Shown here: piece by piece, positions 26,363 through 34,490 of the stretch
Layout of the letters: the number at the start of each line of letters is the position of its first letter
How positions within the stretch are numbered: the first letter of the stretch is position 1
Source: Actinomycetota bacterium
Lineage (GTDB): Bacteria; Actinomycetota; Actinomycetes; Actinomycetales; Microbacteriaceae
Reading direction: 5' to 3'
Assembly (NCBI GenBank): GCA_020161315.1
Contig: JAIUOH010000029.1
Span: 1 to 41,396, forward strand
DNA length: 41,396 nucleotides
The notes under the pieces: model-generated
The model's database searches: none
Told to the model about the DNA's origin: nothing
What the model saw: the letters and a program-made list of their open reading frames with translations, nothing else
Translations under genes and position numbers: made by a program

Positions 26363-26965
26363 GTGCAAGAGCAAACTGCTCCTGAGTCAGCCGAGAACGC
26401 GGCGCCCTCGAGGCACCGCGTTTCGGCGTTGGCGCTGCTGAGCCTCGCAATTGTTGTATACGCGACCGACCAGCTCACGAAGAACTGGGTGGTGGCAAAC
26501 CTGCCCGAGGGGCGCAGCGTGCCCGTGCTGGGCGAGTTTTTGCAGTGGCACTTCGTGCGCAACCCCGGCGCTGCGTTTTCGATGGCAAGCGGTGCGACGT
26601 GGGTGTTCACCCTGCTCGCGCTCGGCGTGGTAGGTGCAATCATCTGGCAGGTGCGGCGGCTCGGTTCGCGCACGTGGGCGATCTTCTTCGCGCTGCTGCT
26701 TGGCGGCGTGCTCGGTAACCTCACGGACCGCCTGACCCGCGACCCCGGGTTTCCTGTGGGGCACGTGATCGACTTCATTTCGACTCCGTGGATGTTTCCG
26801 TGGCCGCTGAGCCCCGCGATCTATAACGTCGCAGATATTGGTATCGTCTCGGCAATGTGCCTGTTCGTGCTCATCACGATCCTGGGCCTACCCATTGACG
26901 GTTCGCCGCGCGCGGGCAAAGAGGCGACTTTGGAAGAAGCGACCACAGAAGAGGTTGAGTCTTAA
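26363..26965 (+). CDS. lspA: Lipoprotein signal peptidase (signal peptidase II)
   Basis: This 200-residue polytopic aspartyl protease cleaves signal peptides of prolipoproteins after lipid attachment. Four transmembrane helices are evident. The catalytic aspartates are Asp122 in GNLTDRL and Asp158 in YNVADIGI, and the family motif VRNPGAAFS (65-73) is present. The N-terminal 18 and C-terminal 30 residues are polar extensions. The start is GTG 26363, 8 nt after the divIVA stop, with CGGAG as ribosome binding site. The stop overlaps the rluD start by one base (TAATG). Confidence 0.95.
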   Translation: MQEQTAPESAENAAPSRHRVSALALLSLAIVVYATDQLTKNWVVANLPEGRSVPVLGEFLQWHFVRNPGAAFSMASGATWVFTLLALGVVGAIIWQVRRLGSRTWAIFFALLLGGVLGNLTDRLTRDPGFPVGHVIDFISTPWMFPWPLSPAIYNVADIGIVSAMCLFVLITILGLPIDGSPRAGKEATLEEATTEEVES

Positions 26966-27882
26966 TGGAGTATCGCTCGCTACCGGTTCCTGACGGTCTC
27001 GTGGGCAAGCGCGTCGACGCGGCGCTCGCATCGCTGCTCGGCTTTTCGCGCAGCTTCGCCGCCGACGTCATTCAGGGCGGGGGAGTCGCCCTCGACAGCC
27101 AGGTGCTCGGTAAGTCTGACCGGCTGCACGCAGACGGTTGGCTTGAGGTCAGCTGGATCCCGAAAACAGGCCCGCAGGTAGTGCCCATCGATCTGCCCGA
27201 ACTCGGCATCGTCTACGACGATGACGACTTCGTAGTTATCGATAAGCCAGCTGGCGTTGCGGCGCACCCGTCGCTCGGTTGGGAGGGCCCGACGGTGCTC
27301 GGTGCGCTCGCAGGTGCGGGCTACCGTATCGCGACCTCGGGCCCGCCCGAGCGGCAGGGAATCGTGCACCGCCTCGATGTTGGCACGAGCGGGCTCATGG
27401 CCGTCGCGAAGAGCGAGATGGCCTACAGTGCGTTGAAATGGGCGTTCAAACGGCGCGAGGTCAGCAAGATTTACCACACTGTCGTGCAGGGGCACCCAGA
27501 CCCGCTCGCCGGCACAATCGACGGCCCTATCGGGCGCCACCCCGGTAGCGAATGGAAATTTGCGGTCACCCGCGACGGCAAGCACTCGATCACGCATTAC
27601 CGCACGCTCGAAGCGTTCCCGTATGCCTCGCTGCTTGAGGTAGAGCTCGAAACCGGCCGCACTCACCAGATCCGCGTGCATATGTCGGCGCAGCGCCACC
27701 CGTGTGTCGGCGACTCGATGTATGGTGCCGATCCCACGCTGAGCGAAAGACTCGGCCTCGACCGGCAGTGGCTGCACGCGATGCGTCTCGGTTTTGCACA
27801 CCCCCGCACGGGTGAGCCGGTCGAGTTTGAGTCGACCTATGCTGCAGACCTCGAACACGCGCTCGACGTGCTGCGCGGCTGA
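26965..27882 (+). CDS. RluA/RluD family 23S rRNA pseudouridine synthase
   Basis: This 305-residue enzyme isomerises uridines in 23S rRNA. An N-terminal S4 RNA-binding domain (about 13-60) precedes the RluA catalytic domain. The catalytic motif is HRLDVGTSG with Asp138, and [23 protein letters not shown] is also present. The gene is coupled to lspA, the usual arrangement in Gram-positive bacteria. Which uridines are modified cannot be read from sequence, and RluD is the closest named type. Confidence 0.93.
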   Translation: MEYRSLPVPDGLVGKRVDAALASLLGFSRSFAADVIQGGGVALDSQVLGKSDRLHADGWLEVSWIPKTGPQVVPIDLPELGIVYDDDDFVVIDKPAGVAAHPSLGWEGPTVLGALAGAGYRIATSGPPERQGIVHRLDVGTSGLMAVAKSEMAYSALKWAFKRREVSKIYHTVVQGHPDPLAGTIDGPIGRHPGSEWKFAVTRDGKHSITHYRTLEAFPYASLLEVELETGRTHQIRVHMSAQRHPCVGDSMYGADPTLSERLGLDRQWLHAMRLGFAHPRTGEPVEFESTYAADLEHALDVLRG

Positions 27883-27979
27883 GTAACTTCGAACTCCCGC
27901 GCGACTGTCTTCGGCGCGGCGACGCAGCTTGGCGCGGTACCCTTGATGGGTTGGTTTGAACGCGGTGAGAGGTGCATGA

Positions 27980-30900
27980 GTGTCAGAAAAAGACGGTTTC
28001 GTTCATCTGCACGTACACAGCGAGTATTCGATGCTCGACGGGGCTGCGCGAGTGAGCCAGTTGATGGATGCGGTGCGCGACCAGGGCATGCCAGCGATCG
28101 CGGTCACCGACCACGGCAACACCTTTGGCGCCTTCGACTTCTGGAAGCAGGCGAAAGACCGCGGCATCAATCCGATTATTGGTATTGAGGCGTATCTCAC
28201 CCCGGGCACCTTCCGTGGTGATCGCTCGCGCGTGCGCTGGGGCGATGGCGGAGGCGACGATGTCTCGGGCGGCGGCGCGTACACGCACATGACGATGCTC
28301 TCTGAGACTACCGAGGGCATGCACAACCTGTTTCGGCTCTCGTCGCGTTCGAGCATCGAGGGGCAGTACTTCAAGCCTCGCGCCGACCGCGAGTTGCTGC
28401 ACCAGTACTCGAAAGGGATCATTGCCACGACGGGCTGCCCCTCTGGCGAGATTCACACTCGCCTGCGTCTCGGCCAGTACAAAGAGGCGCGCGAGGCGGC
28501 GGCCGAGTTTCAGAGCATCTTCGGCAAAGAGAACTTCTTCTGCGAGATCATGGATCACGGCCTCGAGATTGAGCGTCGGGTGCAGAAGGAGCTGCTGCAC
28601 CTCGCCCGCGAGCTGAACATTCCGCTGCTTGCCACAAACGACCTGCACTACACGCACCAGCACGACGCGAAGTCGCACGAGGCGCTGCTGTGCGTGCAAT
28701 CGGGCTCGCGCCTCGACGACCCCAACCGCTTCAAGTTCGACGGTGACGGCTACTACCTGAAGAGCGCCGCCGAGATGCGGCACCTGTTCCGCGAACTGCC
28801 GGAGGCCTGCGACAACACGCTCGAGATCGCCGAGCGCTGCAACGTCTCGTTCAACACCTCGGCGAACTACATGCCGCGCTATCCGGTTCCCGAGGGCGAG
28901 AGCGAAGACAGCTGGTTCGTGAAAGAGGTCGAAGCGGGCCTGCACTATCGCTACCCGCAGGGCATCCCCGATGCCGTGCGGAAGCAAGCGGAGTACGAGA
29001 TCGGCGTCATCGTGCAGATGGGCTTTCCCGGCTACTTTCTGGTGGTCGCCGACTTCATCAACTGGTCGAAGAACAACGGCATTCGTGTTGGCCCAGGGCG
29101 AGGATCGGGCGCAGGCTCAATGGTCGCCTATGCAATGCGCATCACCGACCTCGACCCGCTACAGCACGGCCTGATCTTCGAGCGCTTTCTGAACCCCGAT
29201 CGTGTTTCGATGCCCGACTTCGATGTCGACTTCGATGATCGCCGCCGTGGCGAGGTCATCAAGTATGTGACCGAGAAGTACGGCGACGAGCGCGTGGCAC
29301 AGATTGTGACCTACGGCACCATTAAGTCGAAGCAGGCGCTGAAAGACGCGTCGCGCGTGCTTGGGTTTCCGTTCGGTATGGGTGAGAAGCTCACGAAGGC
29401 GATGCCGCCAGCCGTTATGGCGAAAGATATTCCGCTCTCGGGCATCACCGACCCGAGCCACGCGCGCTACAAAGAGGCCGCAGAATTTCGGGCCGTGCTG
29501 CAAGAGGACCCGGATGCGAAGACCGTCTACGAGACCGCGCTCGGCCTCGAGGGGCTGAAGCGTCAGTGGGGCGTGCACGCCGCGGGTGTGATCATGTCGA
29601 GCGACCCGCTCATCGACATCATCCCGATCATGAAGCGCGAGCAAGACGGGCAGATCGTCACGCAGTTCGACTACCCGACCTGTGAGGGCCTCGGCCTCAT
29701 CAAGATGGACTTCTTGGGGCTTCGAAACCTCACGATCATCTCTGACGCGCTCGAAAACATCAGGCAGAACAAGGGCGTCGAGCTCGATCTTGAGCACCTC
29801 GAGCTTGACGACGTCGGCTCGTACGAGTTGCTCGCTCGTGGCGACACGCTCGGTGTCTTTCAGCTCGACGGTGGCCCCATGCGAGGCCTGCTGCGCCTCA
29901 TGAAGCCCGACAACTTCGAAGACATCTCGGCCGTGCTCGCGCTGTACCGCCCGGGCCCCATGGGCGCAGACTCGCACACGAACTACGCGTTGCGCAAGAA
30001 CGGCCTGCAGCCGATCACCCCGATTCACCCGCAGCTCGAAGAGCCGCTGCGCGAGATCCTTGACACCACCTACGGCCTCATCATCTACCAGGAGCAGGTG
30101 ATGTCGATCGCGCAGAAGGTGGCTGGCTTCTCGCTTGGCCAGGCAGACATTCTGCGCCGAGCGATGGGCAAGAAGAAGAAAGAAGAACTCGACAAGCAGT
30201 ACGAGGGCTTTGCCGGCGGCATGAAAGAGCGTGGCTTTTCTGAGGCGGCGATCAAGTCGCTCTGGGACATCCTGCTGCCGTTCTCTGACTACGCCTTCAA
30301 CAAAGCGCACTCGGCCGCCTACGGCCTCGTGAGCTACTGGACCGCATACCTGAAGGCTCACTACCCGGCCGAATACATGGCGGCGCTGCTCACAAGCGTC
30401 GGCGACTCGAAAGACAAGCTCGCGGTGTACCTCAACGAGTGCCGCCGCATGGGCATCAAGGTGTTGCCGCCCGCGGTGAACGACTCGTTCGCCGACTTCT
30501 CTGCCGTCGGCAGCGATATTCGCTTCGGCCTGGGCGCGGTGCGCAACGTGGGCACCCACGTGGTCGCCGGTATTCGTGAGGCCCGAGAGGCCAAGGGATC
30601 ATTCGAGAGCTTCAGCGACTTTCTCAAGAAAGTGCCGCTCACCGTGCTCAACAAGCGCACGATCGAATCACTCATCAAGGCAGGAGCCTTCGACGGGCTC
30701 GGCGGAACTCGCCGCGCGCTCGTCGAGATTCATGAGGCCTCGGTTGAAAGCTCGGTGAAAGAGAAGCGGGCCGAAGAGAACGGCGACGTCGGCTTCGACT
30801 TTGACAGCCTCTTCGCTGAGGCCGCAGAAGACGCCGGCGAGAGCGCCGATAGTGTCTCGATGGTGCCCGATCGCCCCGAGTGGACGAAGAAAGACAAGCT

Positions 30901-31522
30901 CGCATTTGAGCGCGAGATGCTCGGCCTCTACGTGTCTGATCACCCGCTGCGCGGGCTCGAGAATGCGCTCGCAAAAGAGTCGTCGTTCTCGGTCGAACAC
31001 CTGACCAACCCCGACAACAAGGTTGACGGGGAAACCGTGGTCGTTGCGGGCCTGCTTACCGGTGTGCAGCACCGCACCGCGAAGTCAGGCAACCTCTATG
31101 GGCAAGTCACGATCGAGGACTTCACGGGAGAGATCTCGGCGCTCTTCATGGGCAAGTCGTACCAGGAGTTCGGCTCGCTCTTGCAAGCAGACACGATCGT
31201 CGCGTTGCGTGGCAAGATTAACGTGCGCGACGACGGCGTTTCGATGCATGCCTACGGAGTAAAGCCCATCGATACCGGGGTGCAAGACGAGGCGACAACG
31301 CTGCCACTCACGATCTCGGAAAACCGGGCGACCGAAGACCTCATGGAAGAGCTGAAGCGCGTGTTCCAGCGGCACCCCGGTACCAGCGAGGTGCGGTTGC
31401 ACCTGCTGACCGCGACGGGGGTCAGGGTATTTGAGCTTCCGATCACGGTACGAGTGAACGCCGATCTGTACGGCGAGCTGAAGGGGCTGCTCGGGCCTCG
31501 CTGTCTGGTGGAAGTAGGCTAG
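27980..31522 (+). CDS. dnaE: DNA polymerase III alpha subunit DnaE
   Basis: This 1180-residue replicative polymerase (DnaE1 type) starts with the PHP domain (HLHVHSEYSMLDGA), a proofreading-related metal-binding domain in actinobacterial DnaE1. The polymerase catalytic core has GPGRGSGAGSMVAYAM and the aspartates of PDFDVDFDDRR (about 411-421), then the tau-binding and helix-hairpin-helix region. The OB domain begins near 1018 (VVVAGLLTGVQHRTAKSGN). The start is GTG 27980 with GAGAGG about 8 nt upstream. A TACCCT hexamer at 27939-27944 is a possible -10. The TAG stop (31520-31522) coincides with the edge of the inserted repeat element. Confidence 0.97.
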   Translation: MSEKDGFVHLHVHSEYSMLDGAARVSQLMDAVRDQGMPAIAVTDHGNTFGAFDFWKQAKDRGINPIIGIEAYLTPGTFRGDRSRVRWGDGGGDDVSGGGAYTHMTMLSETTEGMHNLFRLSSRSSIEGQYFKPRADRELLHQYSKGIIATTGCPSGEIHTRLRLGQYKEAREAAAEFQSIFGKENFFCEIMDHGLEIERRVQKELLHLARELNIPLLATNDLHYTHQHDAKSHEALLCVQSGSRLDDPNRFKFDGDGYYLKSAAEMRHLFRELPEACDNTLEIAERCNVSFNTSANYMPRYPVPEGESEDSWFVKEVEAGLHYRYPQGIPDAVRKQAEYEIGVIVQMGFPGYFLVVADFINWSKNNGIRVGPGRGSGAGSMVAYAMRITDLDPLQHGLIFERFLNPDRVSMPDFDVDFDDRRRGEVIKYVTEKYGDERVAQIVTYGTIKSKQALKDASRVLGFPFGMGEKLTKAMPPAVMAKDIPLSGITDPSHARYKEAAEFRAVLQEDPDAKTVYETALGLEGLKRQWGVHAAGVIMSSDPLIDIIPIMKREQDGQIVTQFDYPTCEGLGLIKMDFLGLRNLTIISDALENIRQNKGVELDLEHLELDDVGSYELLARGDTLGVFQLDGGPMRGLLRLMKPDNFEDISAVLALYRPGPMGADSHTNYALRKNGLQPITPIHPQLEEPLREILDTTYGLIIYQEQVMSIAQKVAGFSLGQADILRRAMGKKKKEELDKQYEGFAGGMKERGFSEAAIKSLWDILLPFSDYAFNKAHSAAYGLVSYWTAYLKAHYPAEYMAALLTSVGDSKDKLAVYLNECRRMGIKVLPPAVNDSFADFSAVGSDIRFGLGAVRNVGTHVVAGIREAREAKGSFESFSDFLKKVPLTVLNKRTIESLIKAGAFDGLGGTRRALVEIHEASVESSVKEKRAEENGDVGFDFDSLFAEAAEDAGESADSVSMVPDRPEWTKKDKLAFEREMLGLYVSDHPLRGLENALAKESSFSVEHLTNPDNKVDGETVVVAGLLTGVQHRTAKSGNLYGQVTIEDFTGEISALFMGKSYQEFGSLLQADTIVALRGKINVRDDGVSMHAYGVKPIDTGVQDEATTLPLTISENRATEDLMEELKRVFQRHPGTSEVRLHLLTATGVRVFELPITVRVNADLYGELKGLLGPRCLVEVG

Positions 31523-31683
31523 TGTCCCACACCCGAAATCCATTGCCAGTCCCGCGCGCCGAGACAGCGCCTCGCGGTGGCAAACTCGCTCGACTTGCCA
31601 CCGGTAAGCCTTCGCTCGCTTGCCTTGAGATGCACTATCTCTGCATGCGATTCTGCCAACGGATTTCCGGTGTGGGACACTAG
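31519..31683. mobile_element. MITE-like element with 23-bp terminal inverted repeats
   Basis: The ends 31519-31541 and 31661-31683 are inverted copies of each other at 22 of 23 positions, with core GTGTCCCACACC, and similarity continues a few bases inward. A TA dinucleotide borders each end (31520-31521, 31681-31682), as for TA-targeting transposons. Inside are hairpins: a 9-bp stem 31575-31583 with 31595-31603, and a 5-bp stem 31627-31631 with 31637-31641. It has no coding capacity. It fills nearly the whole dnaE-nadE gap and supplies the dnaE stop codon. Confidence 0.75.
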
Positions 31684-31688
31684 AGACC

Positions 31689-32597
31689 ATGCGCGAGATT
31701 CAGCAAAAGATCATCGCGGCGCTCGCCGCTGTGCCTGAGATCGATGTGCCGGCAGAAGTCGAGCGCAGGGTCAACTTTCTTACTGACTATGCTCGCAGCA
31801 TTCCGGGCGTGCGCGGCTTCGTGCTCGGCATTTCAGGTGGCCAGGACTCGTCGCTGGGGGGCCGCCTCGCGCAGCTCGCCGTTGAGCGCCTGCGGGCCGA
31901 GGGTCTGGAGGCCGAGTTCATCGCTGTGCGCTTGCCGTACTCGGTGCAGAACGACGAAGACGACGCCCAGATCGCACTCGACTTTATTTGCGCAGACCGT
32001 GAGGTGACGGTCAACATCGCGGCAGCCGTCGATTGTCTCGTAGCAGAGGTTGATCGTGGCACAGGGCAGCCGACCACCGACTTCAACAAGGGCAACGTAA
32101 AGGCGAGAATGCGCATGATTGCGCAGTACGCCATCGCAGGCGATCGCTCGATGCTCGTGCTCGGTACCGATCATGCGGCCGAGGCGATCACGGGGTTCTT
32201 CACCAAGTTCGGCGACGGTGCGGCCGACGTGATGCCACTCGCCGGGCTCACCAAGCGGCAGGGCGCCCAGATGTTGCAGCACCTGGGGGCGCCAGATCGT
32301 CTCTGGCAGAAAGTACCGACCGCTGATCTGCTCGACGGTGTGCCGGGGCAAAGCGACGAAGACAGCCTCGGTGTGAGCTACACCCAGATTGACGACTACC
32401 TGTCGGGCAAGGAAGTCGATGAGGCCGCGGCAGAGAATCTCGAGCGGCGCTATCGCGTCTCAGAACACAAGCGTCACCTGCCGGTGACGCCCACAGACAC
32501 CTGGTACGCTGCGGGCAGCATTGCGCCGAACACTGCAACGCACGCTACAGCGCAACCAGACAGCAACGGTTCAGATGAGGGAGCAGACACCGCATGA
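31689..32597 (+). CDS. nadE: Ammonia-dependent NAD synthetase
   Basis: This 302-residue enzyme converts nicotinate adenine dinucleotide to NAD using ATP and ammonia. The PP-loop SGGQDS is at 49-54, with downstream motifs [41 protein letters not shown] and [10 protein letters not shown]. There is no glutaminase domain, so it is the short form. A roughly 35-residue Thr/Ala/Ser-rich tail follows the conserved HKRHLPVTP. The ATG at 31689 begins 6 bases after the end of the MITE-like element. The stop overlaps msrA by ATGA. Confidence 0.95.
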   Translation: MREIQQKIIAALAAVPEIDVPAEVERRVNFLTDYARSIPGVRGFVLGISGGQDSSLGGRLAQLAVERLRAEGLEAEFIAVRLPYSVQNDEDDAQIALDFICADREVTVNIAAAVDCLVAEVDRGTGQPTTDFNKGNVKARMRMIAQYAIAGDRSMLVLGTDHAAEAITGFFTKFGDGAADVMPLAGLTKRQGAQMLQHLGAPDRLWQKVPTADLLDGVPGQSDEDSLGVSYTQIDDYLSGKEVDEAAAENLERRYRVSEHKRHLPVTPTDTWYAAGSIAPNTATHATAQPDSNGSDEGADTA

Positions 32598-33118
32598 CCA
32601 CCACCTTCGTACTCGCAGGCGGATGCTACTGGTGCCTTGATGCCGCATATCGAGCTCTTCAAGGCATCGTTGACGTGCACTCGTGTTTCACCGGAGGCAG
32701 CACACCGAACCCCAGCTACGAGCAGGTGTGCACCGGCGCAACAGGCCACGCAGAGGCCGTCAAGGTAACGTTCGATGAGACGGTCTTGCCTGTCGAGGTC
32801 GTGCTCGATGCCTATTTCACCATGCACGACCCCACCCAGCTCAACCGCCAGGGTAACGACATCGGCACCCAGTACCGCTCAGCGATGTTCTACGCAGACG
32901 AGGCGCAGCGCGAACTCTTCGAGACCGCCCGCGCACGCGCCGGTGAGTACTGGCCGGGCGAGGTTGTCACTGTCATCGAGCCTCTGGGCGAGGTGTTCCC
33001 GGCACCCGAGGAGCACCAGGACTTCTTTGCGAAGAACCCCACCCAGGGCTACTGCATGGCTGTTGCGGTGCCAAAGGTGAACAAGGTGCGCGCCAGCTTC
33101 GCGAAGTACATCGCGTGA
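32594..33118 (+). CDS. msrA: Peptide methionine sulfoxide reductase MsrA
   Basis: This 174-residue enzyme reduces methionine-S-sulfoxide in proteins and free methionine. The catalytic motif is GCYWC at 10-14, with Cys11 as the nucleophile. Cys14 may serve as resolving cysteine, a variant seen in place of the more usual [28 protein letters not shown] and [14 protein letters not shown] are typical. The start is ATG 32594 in a 4-base overlap with nadE. A strong hairpin terminator follows. Confidence 0.95.
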   Translation: MTTTFVLAGGCYWCLDAAYRALQGIVDVHSCFTGGSTPNPSYEQVCTGATGHAEAVKVTFDETVLPVEVVLDAYFTMHDPTQLNRQGNDIGTQYRSAMFYADEAQRELFETARARAGEYWPGEVVTVIEPLGEVFPAPEEHQDFFAKNPTQGYCMAVAVPKVNKVRASFAKYIA

Positions 33119-33148
33119 GCTGAGCGCATCGAGTGATCGGGCGGATTG

Positions 33149-33195
33149 GTGCGCAGACCGGGCATCTCGACAAGATCGATGCCCGGTCTGCGCAC
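33149..33195. terminator. Bidirectional terminator between msrA and ssb
   Basis: A perfect 18-bp stem pairs 33149-33166 (containing GCGCAGACCGGGCATC) with 33178-33195 across an 11-nt loop. It lies between the convergent ends of msrA and the ssb-like gene. There is no strong T-run on either side, but the stem is exceptionally stable. Confidence 0.7.
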
Positions 33196-33213
33196 CCGGC
33201 GGGTCGAGGCGCC

Positions 33214-33738
33214 CTAAGCCGCTGCCTGCCACTCGACCGCTTCTTCGGGCGTCACGTCGCCTGCGAACGCCATGGGCTCATGTCCGGAGGTTTCTGCGTC
33301 GGCCTGAGATGAGGAAACGCCTGAGTCGACCGATGCGGCCGCGGCCGTAGGCTCGGTTACGGCCGCGCTGTCAGGCTTCTGCCCGACTCGTTTGTCGAAA
33401 GAAGAGACACCCCAGCGAACGTCGTGCCCGAGCGCCTCGGCCTCGATTTCAACCGAGACGCCTCTGCGGTCGTCCTTTTCCCAACTGCGCATTCTGAGGC
33501 GACCGGTCACCATTACGCGATCGCCCTTGCGAAACGACTCGTGAGAGTGGCTGGCGAGCCCCCTGAACGCGACGATTCCGAACCAGTTCGTGCCACCATC
33601 AACCCACTCCTGCTTCTCGCGGTCGTATCTACGCTCGTCGCTCGCAAGCCGAAACGAGCAGAGCTGAGTGCCAGAGGCCGGGTTGATGAGCCGTGGGTCG
33701 GTAGCGATCGTGCCGACGACGTGGATGGTGGTAGTCAT
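33214..33738 (-). CDS. Single-stranded DNA-binding protein paralogue (SsbB-like)
   Basis: This 174-residue protein has one OB-fold SSB domain at residues 1-110 (TTTIHVVGTIATDPRLI, WFGIVAFRGLASHSHESFRKGDRVMVTGRL). A Ser/Ala-rich linker follows. The C-terminus ends EEAVEWQAAA and lacks the acidic DDxIPF tip by which SSB recruits partners, so it is probably an accessory paralogue rather than the essential SSB. The start is the ATG at 33738, because the domain begins there. An upstream extension has no family similarity. The same pairing of an SSB paralogue with ettA occurs in M. tuberculosis (Rv2478c-Rv2477c). Confidence 0.88.
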   Translation of the reverse strand: MTTTIHVVGTIATDPRLINPASGTQLCSFRLASDERRYDREKQEWVDGGTNWFGIVAFRGLASHSHESFRKGDRVMVTGRLRMRSWEKDDRRGVSVEIEAEALGHDVRWGVSSFDKRVGQKPDSAAVTEPTAAAASVDSGVSSSQADAETSGHEPMAFAGDVTPEEAVEWQAAA

Positions 33739-33937
33739 GATGGGTCCTATTCTTCGTTGAATGTTGGGGCGCGAAGCCCGTCTTCCCTCAAGCATGCGGG
33801 TGAGCCAGAAGCGCAACTGACCAAATCGCAAAATCTGTGGAGAACCCCGAAACGAGTGCGCTGTGCATAACAAGTGGGGGTCTGCCTTGAGGCTGTGCCG
33901 ATCCCACGTTTCAACCTGGCACCCAGCCTTCGCTAGA

Positions 33938-33943
33938 TACACT
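33938..33943 (+). promoter_or_regulatory. Candidate -10 element of the lipoprotein gene
   Basis: TACACT lies 7 nt before ATG 33951 without a ribosome binding site between, which fits a leaderless transcript. It is in the 212-bp divergent region with the ssb-like gene, where no other clear element was seen. Confidence 0.45.
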
Positions 33944-33950
33944 GTTTGGC

Positions 33951-34427
33951 ATGCCCCGTTCGCGAATGCTTCCGCAGCTCACCGCACTGCTTGTCGCAGC
34001 GACCGTCGGGCTCAGTGGTTGTGTAGCGGCGCCCGAACCGATCGAGCGGCCCTCGAAAGAAGAGAACTTTCAGAAGCCCGAGAAGCCACCGGAGTTCTTT
34101 CCCGAGGGCACGGCAGAAGACAACCTGCCCTACTTTCACGAAACGCTGCGCCAGTTCGGTGCGGGCGCTGAGCCCGTGCAGGGAGTGCCTGTGGTGAACG
34201 CGCTCGCGGCTGCTGGTTTCGACAAGACCAAGATGCAGGTCAGCTTTGACGAGAGCAAGACCGACCTGGTTGCAGACAACATCTTTGCCTCGGTGCTCCT
34301 GGGGCAAGACTGCCTGATTGGGCAGGTGATTGTTGCCGATCGTAGTTTCGTGACCGAGGTTGCCCCTGCGGTTGGCCCCGATAAGAACCTCTGCCTGATC
34401 GGCGCTACACGCCCTATCGACTGGTAG
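33951..34427 (+). CDS. Small secreted lipoprotein of unknown function
   Basis: This 158-residue protein starts with a lipoprotein signal peptide: basic MPRSR, a hydrophobic stretch, and lipobox LSGC with Cys24 as the lipidation site. A Pro/Glu/Lys-rich linker (about 26-50) leads to a compact domain with FHETLRQFGAGAEPVQG, ADNIFASVLLGQDCLIGQVI and KNLCLIGATRPIDW. The two cysteines could form a disulfide outside the membrane. It may belong to DUF6993, an uncharacterised actinobacterial family, but this is only a recollection. It is encoded next to ettA. No function is proposed. Confidence 0.82.
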   Translation: MPRSRMLPQLTALLVAATVGLSGCVAAPEPIERPSKEENFQKPEKPPEFFPEGTAEDNLPYFHETLRQFGAGAEPVQGVPVVNALAAAGFDKTKMQVSFDESKTDLVADNIFASVLLGQDCLIGQVIVADRSFVTEVAPAVGPDKNLCLIGATRPIDW

Positions 34428-34474
34428 CGCCGGGCAAGGTGCACGGGGCGCTGCAGAAGCGGGCATCGCTCGGC

Positions 34475-34480
34475 TAAGCT
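34475..34480 (+). promoter_or_regulatory. Candidate -10 element of ettA
   Basis: TAAGCT lies 10 nt before ATG 34491. Initiation about 7 nt after the hexamer would leave a leader of only about 3 nt. No ribosome binding site is present. Confidence 0.4.
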
Positions 34481-34490
34481 TGTACCCGAT

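Noticed and set aside
29159-30559. Minus-strand open frame of 466 codons antisense to dnaE
   Set aside because: It is a composition shadow of the polymerase gene, with no ribosome binding site and no recognisable domain.
31523-31688. CRISPR or tRNA-like origin for the structured dnaE-nadE gap
   Set aside because: There are no regularly spaced repeats and no cloverleaf or CCA end. The terminal inverted repeats explain the structure better.
33739-33942. N-terminal extension of the SSB-like frame
   Set aside because: The OB-fold domain begins at the ATG 33738, and the extension runs through the divergent promoter region.
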